Source: Calendula officinalis (Eukaryota > Streptophyta > Magnoliopsida > Asterales > Asteraceae). Taken from it: 64,000 nucleotides of DNA. Positions 32,461-43,121 of this stretch are shown here, piece after piece. A program made the translations under genes and the position numbers. The number at the start of each line of letters is the position of its first letter. The first letter of the stretch is position 1. Below the pieces are notes generated by a model. It was given only the letters and a program-made list of their open reading frames with translations, ran no database searches and was not told the origin of the DNA. Location: contig OY970823.1 in assembly GCA_963853835.1 (NCBI GenBank), forward strand, positions 47,963,808 to 48,027,807, given 5' to 3'.

Positions 32461-34430
32461 GTCATGCATATTGTCTCCGTTTATCATTTTATTTAATTTA
32501 ATTAGGATTGTAATTTTGTTCAATTATTTTTTTAGGTAAATTGTTTGTTTTAGTAATGTAAATGCGAGATTGTATTGTTGTTGAATGCATTTTTTCTTTT
32601 TGCTTTGTTTTAGCTGATTATTAAGAGCTAGAAAAATTAAATAATACCAACAAGATCCAATTTTGTATTTTTCTTATAATGGTTCGATTCGCTTTGTAAA
32701 CCGACTAACTTTTGAGTGACCATCAGCAAAAGCGGATAGCCCGAAATCGTTGCAAATGAACCTCTAATGTATTTTTTGTTCCTAGGGTTTGAATCTGAGA
32801 GCTGTGCGAATTTCATGCTAGGCCATCCCTCCTGTGGTTAATTTTGTATTTGTTCACTCAACTTTAGTTACAAAAAAATATAACAAATTTGTCACTTGAA
32901 TAAGTTGTACACCATTAACTAATCAAGAAATGGAAAACAAAAAATTTCATCAAGAAGCTTGAATGACACCATCTTTTGGGTGGATGAACAGAACAATCTT
33001 CTAATGATGATTCAACAAAGTTTTGGTCAAGGATTTGGTGGGACCAAAAGTGAATTACCAGGAAGAACAGCAATAACAAGAAGATATTAGATTGAAGATG
33101 AACTATAACCCAATTAGCCAGAAGACAAATCAATATCAACCACTCCCACATTCTGCTCAAAAAGACAAAAAATCTTGAAATTTACAGAATCTAGATCTAT
33201 ACCAAGGTTAAAAAATGATGTCTTTTACTTGGAATTTGGAAACTTGTGAACCATAAAGGTAATGTAACATAGTAACATGGATTAAGGATTGATTAATTAC
33301 CTTAAATTTAATCCATGTTTGGCTGTGAGGGTGGTTGGAAGTTGACCAATCAAATTGTTGTTTGCCAAGAATCTAAAAAACGTTAAAAAAAAAATATTTA
33401 CATTATTGATTTGAATGATAGGATCATGGGTGTGGTGGCAGTTGATGTAAGTAACATGAAAAAGGGTACAAGTTTACTCAATTTATATTCCATCTTGTGA
33501 TGTTTCGTTGATAGAATTAGTACACAAACAAGTCTAGTCCAACAAGTACTTTTGTCCATGCTATCACTATTTTATTTCTGTTTTATGCAATCACATACGT
33601 AAGAATTGAAATACAATCGGAAGGTGTTCAACTAACTACAACTTAATTAATTGGAATGGCTGGGTGACTAACTTAAATTATATTCGATTCTAACCTAACT
33701 TGTCTAATAAATAGGACAGATAAGTCGACTCTAACTAACCTGAAATTTGTTACTCTATTATAATCTTATTATTTTCATGTATCACGTCATATTTCGTGTC
33801 GAGTCAAGAATTTCCATCCGACCCACACTTTTTTTTGTGTGTAGGTAAACTAGCTTTTAAAAAAAAGTAGTAAAAACCTGTACCTTTTATCCAATCTTTA
33901 GTGATTGTTTAATAACACTTCTTTGACTTTTAGTGGCACTTTTAAATGTGTCATGGCGTTACACTATTCTTGTGAATGTTACATGTGACCGTAAAAATAT
34001 TTTGAGTCTGACATATTTGAATAATTATCGACTCAAATCTAACCCGTCTACTAAACATGAATTGAGTTGACCATAATTGATATAACACTTGTTTAACTCA
34101 ATACTAGCTTATTTATTTTTATTTCTCATATCAATTTTCATGTGGAGTCAGAAATTACCACTTTAACTGGATGTGCGCCCACACTCTTTTATGTGCGAGT
34201 AAACTAGCTTTCAAAAAAGTAGTACCTTTTATTCAATCTTTAGTGATTGTTTAATGCCATTTCTATTACTTTTAGTGACACTTTTAAAAGTGACTATTTT
34301 ACACTATTCTTGTGTATGTGACATGTGACTTTAAAAAAAATATTATTAGAGTAAGACACGAGCCTTTATAGCTTATGCATTCCAAATTATAATTTTATTT
34401 GAACGACAAGTTAATTAATTAGTAGTTTAA
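32461..34430. other. AT-rich intergenic DNA; one short hydrophobic ORF on minus strand
   Basis: The minus-strand frame 32915-33160 (81 aa) starts with a very hydrophobic stretch that could act as a signal peptide. The rest has no motif of a known plant peptide family, so I do not call it a gene. Two diverged copies of a unit (about 33860-34000 and 34200-34340, 'gtgcgagtaaactagcttt...cactattcttgtg') show an old local duplication. Confidence 0.3.
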
Positions 34431-34629
34431 GGGCATGTTTGGCAAAGTTATAAAAAGTAACTTATTAACTTATTGACTTTTTAAGAAGCCAATAAGTTAA
34501 TAAGTTGTTTGGGTAAATGCTTCAAAAAGGAGATTTCAAGAAGTAAGGGATCCCTTACTTTTCAAAACTTCTTTTTGAAAAGTCAATAAACTAATAAGTG
34601 CTTTTTAAAAAGCTTATCCAAACATGCCC
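34431..34629. mobile_element. Tourist-like MITE (199 bp), TAA duplication
   Basis: The ends GGGCATGTTTGG and CCAAACATGCCC form a perfect 12-bp inverted repeat with TAA on both sides (34428-34430 and 34630-34632). The interior is largely self-complementary (AATAAGTTAATAAGT-type blocks). Confidence 0.8.
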
Positions 34630-34639
34630 TAAGTTGGAC

Positions 34640-34815
34640 AATGACATCCATAATGGGCAATATTCCCACCTTTGAATCCCCACGTATAAGGAATTAATCT
34701 CACCACTTTATTCACCTGAAGAAAAGATTTCAATAAGACTCGAATCCAAGATATTATAAAGCGGTAAAGGAAAACCCCCAAGATTTCTTTGGTGGCCCGT
34801 TGATCTACCAACTCA
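34640..34815 (-). mobile_element. Possible SINE-like sequence
   Basis: The minus strand carries GTTGGTAGATCAACGGG (box-A-like) about 55 bp before GGATTCGAGTCTT (box-B-like). A tRNA-derived origin is possible. No tail or duplication was found. Confidence 0.25.
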
Positions 34816-34951
34816 TTTTACAAATTAGATATTGAACACTTTCAACCCGTTTGGTTTTTAACTAATTTTCCTTATTATAGATGAAGCAAACGTCCAAAGC
34901 GACTCCTTGAAATATGATTCACATGGTGGTAATGGCTTAATTTAAGACATG

Positions 34952-35570
34952 TGTCAGGATCGATTAACTATAGAGAAGTTAATAAACACCTTAGATCTAA
35001 TTGACTATAGAAGTTGCAGCGGATCAACACTATATCAATGTAATTAAGAACAATGAACTGTAAATAATATGCGAAAATATTAAGAACACAGATTCACAAA
35101 AAGCTTCAATGTATATTATCAAGTTAACAATACACACGTACGTTTACTATTCGTAAGGAACTATTTATAATAGTCCTTGAAGCTAAACTATTTACCCTAG
35201 TTATTCTAGGACTTTGATTTACATCGAATTATAATGATATACATTGATTTACATGCTATAACTATCTCTACGAAGATCTCGGACTTGATATGCTTCCAAA
35301 ACGCGTATCAGTAGTAAACTGCAATCACCAGTAGTAAATAGGCAACGTCAGTAGTAAACTTGGTGATCAGTAGTAAGTCCAATATCAACGTCAGTAGTAA
35401 CTACTATTGATCAGTAGTATCTTCAGTAAGCTTGATCAGTAGTAACTTTAGTTATAGTCTTCATCAGTATCAACTTCATCAGTAGTAACATGTTCTGCCC
35501 CATCAGTACTAAGTATGATCAGTACTAACTGCAGTATCAGCATTAAGTTGATCTGTGTTTTGTTCCAACA
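34952..35570 (-). repeat. Copia-2 3' LTR (619 bp)
   Basis: On the plus strand it begins TGTCAGGATCG and ends GTTCCAACA. The polypurine tract complement (ATCTCCCCCTAAA) follows at 35571-35583. An array of CAGTAGTA motifs (complement of TACTACTG) lies at 35308-35545. Confidence 0.95.
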
Positions 35571-35602
35571 ATCTCCCCCTAAACTTATTGATTATCTTTT
35601 AA

Positions 35603-38600
35603 TCAATCAAGTTTCTTTTGTTCTTCTTGTTCCCTTCTTCTTTTCTCAAGGGTTCTTTGATTCTGTTGAAGCCTTTGTTCAATAATATATTTGATGTTCC
35701 TCTTTGTAAAGTAATTTAATTTGTTTTGGAACATAACAGCATCATAAGGTTTCATCAAAGTATTTATGAATATCTGATACATAGTCTTCTCAGAATGTGG
35801 ATATTCTTTTTCATATAAGTATAACTCACATACTTTGCCTGATTTCTCAAAGAAGTACATATTGGCAGTAGGAATGACATTCCAAGCATACACATTTCCT
35901 GTATCTGTAAATTGTTCTGGATAATTATCTGGATAAAATGCAGCATCTATCATTTTTGTTAAGTATCCAGCACCAGACTCTTTCCATGATTTCTTTGTCA
36001 TTCTAGGTTTTCCAATAATCAGAAGCTTGATTACATCACTTCTAGAGCATGATCTGATCAATGGTAACCATCATGTGAATCTCTGTACAACTTTGTCTTC
36101 CCTTATGACCTCTATAACATTATTTTGCATCACCCTCCAGTTAATAATTGGATTGTTCTGCAATGGAGCAACAGGCATTTCAAGAACAGGTACAATTTAT
36201 GTTTTTGATTTCTTTTTAGAGCTTTGTTCTTGATCAACAATCTTTCTTTTCTTTGATTGGGGAGTTGAGGTATTACTAGTAGTTGAAACACTACCAGCTT
36301 TGATTAAGTTTGGACTGATTGGGATTAAAGTTTTGGCTTTCTTTGTTTCTTCAGCTTCTTGTTCAGCCAAGTCTTTCTTCTTAGCAGTGCAGTATTTTTC
36401 AATTATAGTCATCATCTTCATTCTTCCAAATGACTTTGCACTATGCCCTTTTGTTTTTAAATATTCAATCATATTATCCTTCTGTTCAAACACATCATCT
36501 GTCAATTCACTTTTAGTTTTCTTGCATTCAGATACCAAATATTCAAGGCATTGTATGTGTTATTCTTCTACTTTTCTGAGCCTTTTGAATTCTGCCTGTT
36601 GAGCTTTTATCTGACTGTCTTCTGCTTGAACAGGTGTTTGAACAGGAATTTCACTTTGAACCTTCTTTTTCTTTTCCTCAAGTGCTTGATACATCTCCAC
36701 TTTCTCCAAGAATTTTCTATGTTTTATTCTCCATCTTGATTGCTTCTCTGATCTGACATGATTAATTTTATTCACCATGTGGTGACCTAATGCTCTGTTT
36801 GGGTAATCATCATCATATACTTCTTTTCCTTTTCCAATGTGAGCAGATGGTGGAGGTGGAATGTATTTCATATCAGGGATACCCATCATCAGAAGTTTTG
36901 GATAAAACAGATGTAGTTGACCTTCTGGTAAGATTTTAGGGTGTGGAGGAAGTGTACATTCATCTACCTCAAACCAATTCACATTATCATCAATGTCAGG
37001 TATGATAAGTGGTTGATCAGGAGTTGGTGGTTTGGAGATAATGACATGTCTTTCTCTTTCAATTAGTTCTGGGAATTGTAGTTCTTCCTCTTCAGTAGTA
37101 ACCAGAGTAGTTACTACTGGTGTGACTTCAGGAGTTACTACTGATAGGGCATCATTAGTATTTGGTGCTTTCACTTCCTCTTCTTGACTTAATACTGCTA
37201 TGATATTAGTAGTAGGAGTTACTACTGATATTTCTTTTTCAACTTGTTCTTCCATTGTAGCAGTAGTAATAGGTTCATCTTCTGTAACCATCATTTCTGG
37301 GCCTTCATCAACTTTTGTTTCTTTTAAATTTAAGAGAGAGGATGCTGCTGCTGCAATTGATTCATCAATCATGGTCTGTATGTTATCCTTCTCCCCCTTA
37401 GTGAGCTCAACTGGTGGAGCCTCACTATCCTCAATTTTCTTCTTCAATTTCCTGATGATTTTAGTTTGTTGATGAAGCCTGTGCTCATAGAATCTCATTC
37501 TCTTGTTGATGGTATTGACATGCCTTTTCATGGCAGCCATAGTTTTTCCTTGGTTTGTAAGATATGTAAGACAATTTTGTACAGTGGATTCAAGAGAATC
37601 CACTTTTTCCGTCAATTGGTTGATTTTAATACTGCCCTCACTCTATCTAGCAAGATCATCGGGCTCACTAACAGGTACATTGGCTTTGAGGTTTTCCATC
37701 CTATCCATCAATTCAAAAGATCTGCCCTCATCACTTCTTGGTGATTTATTGGGTCTTTTAGACATCCTCTTCTTCCTAGAAGAAGCAGAGATGCCCCCCC
37801 TTGTGGTTTCTTGGCACCGGGGTCCTTTGAGTAATTCCTCAAATGAGTCATCACTCAAAGTTGCCGAGGTCTGGGTCCTAATGATGTTTTCACTGTCCTG
37901 TGCACCCACCTTTGGGGCATCAGTAGTGAAAGCCCTCGCCTCATGTCCTCTCTCCTCCTTGGAGGACAACTCTTGGAGCCTGGGGTTTGACTCAATTTGT
38001 CCCCTGGTGTCCTTTGTAGAAATTTTCTTTCTTTGATAAATTGTGGAAATATTTTTGGTTTTATCTGGTAGGTCTTCCACAGAGTGAAGAGTAGCACTCT
38101 GCAGATTTATGTCAAGTTCCTGGGACACATTCAGGACTTCTGTTTGGGCTGGTGATTGAGTGACTAGTTGGGGTGGTGTTTGGGCTGTATTTGGGGGTGA
38201 TGGAGTGGGTTGAGGTTCAACTTGGGTTGTATCAATGGTTGAACCCTCTCCAATAGTTGTTTGATCTTTGATCATATTAGGAAACAGAGGGGTTTCCTTG
38301 CCCGAAAATTTAAATTGTTTTCTCATATTTGAGAAAACTTTCTTGTTCAACTCAGGTAGTATGAAAATGTTTTTAGGAGTTGACAAGTTTTGTAATTCAC
38401 AATTTATGATATGTTGTAGAAATCTGGGATACATTAAAAATTTAGAAGAGCTAAGATTTCCCAACATACCTTCAAAAATCATGTAAGAAAAATTAAATAC
38501 TTGGTCTGTGCATAAACAGACAACAGCAGAGGCTATTGCCTTATTAAACTCATTCCAAGTACTTCTTTTTGGAGAAATACAATGCTGAATAGTATGTACT

Positions 38601-39034
38601 AAGAATTTCCATTGTGGGGAGAGAAGACCCTTTTGAAAGGTTACTATATTCAGTCTTCCCTCATAACCCATTTTTTGTAAAATTTCAGCAATGTATTCCT
38701 TAGGAAGAGTAAACATACCTGAATCGTCATGAAGTTGTAGATGGTGTCTGATTGATTGTTCTGTTACTGTGATATGCTTTCCATCTACTTTTGATTTGAT
38801 CATTGATATGGTTGTTCCTTCTGTTTGTTCAGCATTGGTCCAGAAATCCACCAAGTGCTGTTGATATGATTTTGGTTTTACAGTTAAAGCAAACTGTATA
38901 TAAGAATTTCTCAAGAATTTGACGATCGGACGAAAATCTTTTGTGCCGTCGGGATTCTTTAGGAAGGCACACATATTGTGAAATTCTGAGTATTTGAGAT
39001 CGGTTTGAACATTCAAAGATTTTAGAGTTGCCAT
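35603..39034 (-). pseudogene. Copia-2 ORF3 with four nonsense codons
   Basis: This is exactly 1144 codons in one frame, like Copia-1 ORF3, but with stops at 37643-37645 (TAG, Trp in the sister copy), 36560-36562 (TAA, Glu), 36197-36199 (TAA) and 36071-36073 (TGA, Gly). There are no indels relative to Copia-1. The N-terminal domain, coiled coil and C-terminal domain are all recognisable. The absence of frameshifts against four nonsense changes is notable. CAA/CAG and GAA codons are common, but each stop is a different type of change. Confidence 0.8.
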
Positions 39035-39164
39035 TTTTGTTGAATTTTGAGAAGAACAGGAATGAATTTTGTTACTGACGAAGGGTTTTTGATCGTAAAC
39101 TAGGGTTTATCGAGAGAATTTAGCAAATCGAAGTGAAGATAATGCTAAATTAATCGACTGCCGC

Positions 39165-39172
39165 CTTTTATA
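39165..39172 (-). promoter_or_regulatory. Copia-2 internal TATA box for ORF3
   Basis: The plus strand reads CTTTTATA, that is TATAAAAG on the coding strand, about 130 bp before the ORF3 ATG at 39034. The leader after it retains the AACCCTAG box. Confidence 0.4.
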
Positions 39173-39594
39173 TCTTTCGATTTAATCTGCAAAACGACTA
39201 AAATGCCCTTCGAATCATAACATAACGGTTATTTTCATGGGGGTTAGTTTGGTAATTGTGATTCTGAAAGATCAGTAGTAAATAAGATATCAGTAGTAAA
39301 ACGTCAGTAGTATCTACTAACATCAGTAGTGACTAAGGATTTTGACATCAGTAGTAACTATAGACATCAGTAGTAACCACTAACACACAAGACCAGTAGT
39401 ATATGTGAATATCAGTAGTACTGACCACCAGTAGTATTTATGTATACCTAATACACACCAGTAGTAATAAACTATCAGTAGTATTTTGTGCACATGCCTA
39501 CAATCAGTAATACAGATCTACCAGTAGTAAAACACTTTAAATAAATAAATAACACTTTAAACACAAAACTTTACACATGATTTTAAGTGAGATT

Positions 39595-42500
39595 TTAATT
39601 TATCAAAATCATTCCAATACTGCTAACCAAGAAGTTGAATCTTCCTACATCAAATGCTTTTGTAAAAAGATCTGCAAATTGATCATCAGTATGAATTTTA
39701 ACAACTTTGATTAATTTCTTTTCATTACAGTCTCTTATAAAGTGAAATCTCATTTCAATGTGTTTAGTTTTTGAGTGTTTTACTGGATTGTTCACAATAC
39801 TGATAGCACTTTGATTATCAATAAAAATAGGAGTTTTAAGGATAGAGATACCAAAGTCTAGAAGCTGGTTTTGAATACATAGTACTTGAGCACAACAAGC
39901 AGATGCAGCTACATATTCTGCTTCAGCAGTTGATGTTGATACATTTGTTTGCTTCTTACATTGCCATGACACCAGTCTTGATCCAAAGAATTGACATCCA
40001 CCAGTAGTGGACTTTCTATCTTGACATTCACCTCCATAGTCACTATCTGTGTAGGCTATGAGTTCAAAGGGTGAATCATGTGGATACCATAGACCTAGTG
40101 ATGGTTTGCCTTTCAAGTATCTGAAAATTCTTTTGACAGCTTGCAGGTGTAATTCTTTAGGTCTTGCTTGATATCTTGGACACACACAAACACTATACAT
40201 AATGTCAGGTCTTGATGCAGTTAAGTACATCAAAGAGCCTATCATTGATCTATATAAGGGTTCATCTACATCCTCCCCCTCAACATCAGGATGTAGGTGT
40301 TTGTGTGTTTCCATTGGTGTACTTGCACTTTTACTGTCTTTCAAATCAAATTTCTCCAAGATGTCTTTGACATATTTTGATTGATTTATCAAAATACCAT
40401 CTGTTCTTTGATTGACTTGGAGTCCAAGGAAGAAGTTCATTGGACCCATAGAGCTCATCTTGAATTTAATCTGCATCAGTTCTTCAAATTCTTTACATAA
40501 TAAATCATTGGTTGAGCCAAAGATGATATCATCTACATAAATTTGTGCCAGTAGTATATCATCTTTGACTTTCTTTGTAAACAAAGTTTTGTCAATGGCT
40601 CCTCTTTTAAAGTTGTTCTTCAATAGGTATGATGATAATGTGTCATACCATGCTCTTGGTGCCTGATGTAGGCCATACAGAGCTTTATCTAGTTTGAACA
40701 CATAATCACCATGTTTCGGATCTTCAAAACCTGGAGGTTGGCATACATAGACCTCTTCTTCAATCTTCCCATATAGAAATGCACTCTTCACATCCATTTG
40801 ATAGACTTTGAATTTCTTGAATGAAGCATATGCTAGAAATATTCTTATGGCTTCAATTCTAGCAACAGGAGCATATACTTCATCATAGTCTATTCCTTCT
40901 TCTTGAGTGTATCCTTGGGCTACAAGTCTGGCTTTGTTCTTGATCACTATACCTCTTTCATCTTTCTTGTTTCTGAAGATCCATCTTGTTCCAATGGCTC
41001 TTTTTCCTTTGGGTAGAGGTACAAGTGTCCAAACAGCTTGTAACTTAAATTGAAGGAGTTCTTCTTGCATTGCCTCAATCCAGTTTGAGTCCTTCATTGC
41101 TTGTTGGATTTTCTTTGGTTCATCCTGAGACAGAAAGCATTCAAACATACATTCATTAGCAATTAAACTTATGTTACACATATTTGCAGTTAAGCTTTTA
41201 TTTAATTTGCTTCTTGTTTGAAGTGGTGAGTTAACATCACTTAGAACAAGGTCTAATGGATGGTTCTTCTGAGTCCTTGTGGTTGTAGTTTTATCAACTA
41301 CTAGTTGATTTTCAAGATTGGACTCATTTGTCTCAGGCAGTTGTTCTTCTAGTGATCCTTCATTGTTATTGAAGTTTGGTTCATCATCATCTTGGTCAGA
41401 GTTACTACTGCTATTGTCTTCATTGAGATCAGTAGTATTGTTGTTGTTACTGGTATCAGTAGTATCTTGAGAATCTAGGTTATTGTTGGGACCAGTAGTA
41501 TTTTGAGTACTATTACTGGTATCAGTAGTATTTGAATTACTACTGTCCTCATTTTCAGAGTTACTACTGGTTCCAGAACTTGAGTTATTACTGACATCAG
41601 TATTAACTATTGGAGCAGTATTAACTACAATGTATCTCATCTCCTCTTGACCAGTATTGACAGATGATGCTCCTTCCTGTTGAGTGTGACAATTTGAATT
41701 TCCTGCATTGAAGTCCATGTTAGAATTAAAGGATCTGGTTAGATTGTCTATATTAAATAGCCAATCTGGACCATTTCCTTGTTCATTAGAAACATTTTCA
41801 TTAAAGGATACATTAATGCTTTCTTCAATTATCCTTAGTCTTTTGTTGAATACTCTATATGATTTGCTTTGAGTAGAATATCCCACAAAGATTCCATCAT
41901 CAGCTTTGCAGTCAAACTTACCAATTTGTTCTCTTGTAATCAAAATAGTACAAGGACAACCAAATGATTTTAAAAAACTTATAGAAGGTTTTCTTTTATT
42001 AAAAAGTTCATATGGTGTTTTAAAATGTGGCTTCACTATTAATACTCTGTTCTGAACATAACAGGCAGTATTAACAGCTTCTGCCCAAAAAGTGATTGGT
42101 AATTTTGAATCTGCTAACATTGATCTTGCTGCTTCAATGATGGTTCTATTTCTTCTTTCAGCTACACCATTTTGTTGTGGAGTTCTAGGTGAGCTGTATT
42201 GCCTGTCAATACCTTTAAGATCACAAAAGTTAATTAAGTTAGCATTTTTAAATTCTGTGCCATTATCACATCTTATGGCTTTAACTTTTTGATCAGATGA
42301 GTTTTCCAGTTTGACAATTAAGTTCTTTATGAGTTCACTTGTTTCATCCTTTGTCCTGAGAAAGAAAACCCATGTATATCTGGAAAAGTCATCAGTAATA
42401 ACAAGACAATATTGTTTCTTTCCAATACTCATTACATTTGTAGGTCCAAATAGGTCCATATGTAAGAGCTGCAAAGGAACAGAAATAGAGTTCACAGTTT

Positions 42501-43107
42501 TGGACTTATGAGAAGTCTTGTGTTGTTTACCTTTTAGGCATGCAACACAGTGATGATCACACATGAATTGTTTTTGAGGTAGTCCAATGACCAGATTTCT
42601 TTTTACTAAATTGTTCATGTTTTTAAAATTAGTGTGACACATCCTTCTATGCCATAGTTCTGATTCAGTGGTGTTTGCCTTGGATATAAAGCAGTTGACC
42701 TCATTTGAAGAAATGAGTTCTCCCCCTATATCCAGGCAATACACATTGTTTCTCCTTGGAGTTCTTAAAACAACATATTTTTCATCTAAAATAAAACCAG
42801 GAGAAAGAATGATGCACTCAATGTCTGTGAAAAGAATTTTGTTCTTTTTATCACAAACTTGAGACACACTGACTAGATTGTATTTTAGTTCAGCTACATA
42901 AAATACATCATCAAAGGTAATTTTGCCATTTGTAACAGTACCTTTACCTGTGATCTTACCTCCCTGTGGATTCTCACCAAATGCCACATATCCTCCATCA
43001 AGTGACTTGAAATCTTTAAGAATTTGCAGATTTCCAGTCATGTGCCTTGAGCATCCACTATAAATATGCCATGTTCTTCCTTCTTCTGGGATCTGAATGC
43101 TCTGCAC
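39595..43107 (-). CDS. pol: Copia-2 pol, open but with protease active-site change
   Basis: 1170 codons, the same length as Copia-1 pol, with integrase, RT (YVDD) and RNase H motifs preserved. The protease motif reads WHIYSG: codon 43060-43062 is TAT instead of GAT, so the catalytic Asp16 is Tyr. Aspartic proteases need this residue, so this copy should not process its own polyprotein. As in its sisters, pol starts in the -1 frame relative to gag without an ATG. Confidence 0.9.
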   Translation of the reverse strand: MQSIQIPEEGRTWHIYSGCSRHMTGNLQILKDFKSLDGGYVAFGENPQGGKITGKGTVTNGKITFDDVFYVAELKYNLVSVSQVCDKKNKILFTDIECIILSPGFILDEKYVVLRTPRRNNVYCLDIGGELISSNEVNCFISKANTTESELWHRRMCHTNFKNMNNLVKRNLVIGLPQKQFMCDHHCVACLKGKQHKTSHKSKTVNSISVPLQLLHMDLFGPTNVMSIGKKQYCLVITDDFSRYTWVFFLRTKDETSELIKNLIVKLENSSDQKVKAIRCDNGTEFKNANLINFCDLKGIDRQYSSPRTPQQNGVAERRNRTIIEAARSMLADSKLPITFWAEAVNTACYVQNRVLIVKPHFKTPYELFNKRKPSISFLKSFGCPCTILITREQIGKFDCKADDGIFVGYSTQSKSYRVFNKRLRIIEESINVSFNENVSNEQGNGPDWLFNIDNLTRSFNSNMDFNAGNSNCHTQQEGASSVNTGQEEMRYIVVNTAPIVNTDVSNNSSSGTSSNSENEDSSNSNTTDTSNSTQNTTGPNNNLDSQDTTDTSNNNNTTDLNEDNSSSNSDQDDDEPNFNNNEGSLEEQLPETNESNLENQLVVDKTTTTRTQKNHPLDLVLSDVNSPLQTRSKLNKSLTANMCNISLIANECMFECFLSQDEPKKIQQAMKDSNWIEAMQEELLQFKLQAVWTLVPLPKGKRAIGTRWIFRNKKDERGIVIKNKARLVAQGYTQEEGIDYDEVYAPVARIEAIRIFLAYASFKKFKVYQMDVKSAFLYGKIEEEVYVCQPPGFEDPKHGDYVFKLDKALYGLHQAPRAWYDTLSSYLLKNNFKRGAIDKTLFTKKVKDDILLAQIYVDDIIFGSTNDLLCKEFEELMQIKFKMSSMGPMNFFLGLQVNQRTDGILINQSKYVKDILEKFDLKDSKSASTPMETHKHLHPDVEGEDVDEPLYRSMIGSLMYLTASRPDIMYSVCVCPRYQARPKELHLQAVKRIFRYLKGKPSLGLWYPHDSPFELIAYTDSDYGGECQDRKSTTGGCQFFGSRLVSWQCKKQTNVSTSTAEAEYVAASACCAQVLCIQNQLLDFGISILKTPIFIDNQSAISIVNNPVKHSKTKHIEMRFHFIRDCNEKKLIKVVKIHTDDQFADLFTKAFDVGRFNFLVSSIGMILIN

Positions 43108-43121
43108 AAGTGAGTAAAGGA

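Noticed and set aside
32915..33160. 81-aa hydrophobic ORF as a secreted signalling peptide (CLE-like)
   Set aside because: No CLE, IDA, CEP or PSK-type C-terminal motif is present, and the hydrophobic stretch continues beyond a normal signal peptide.
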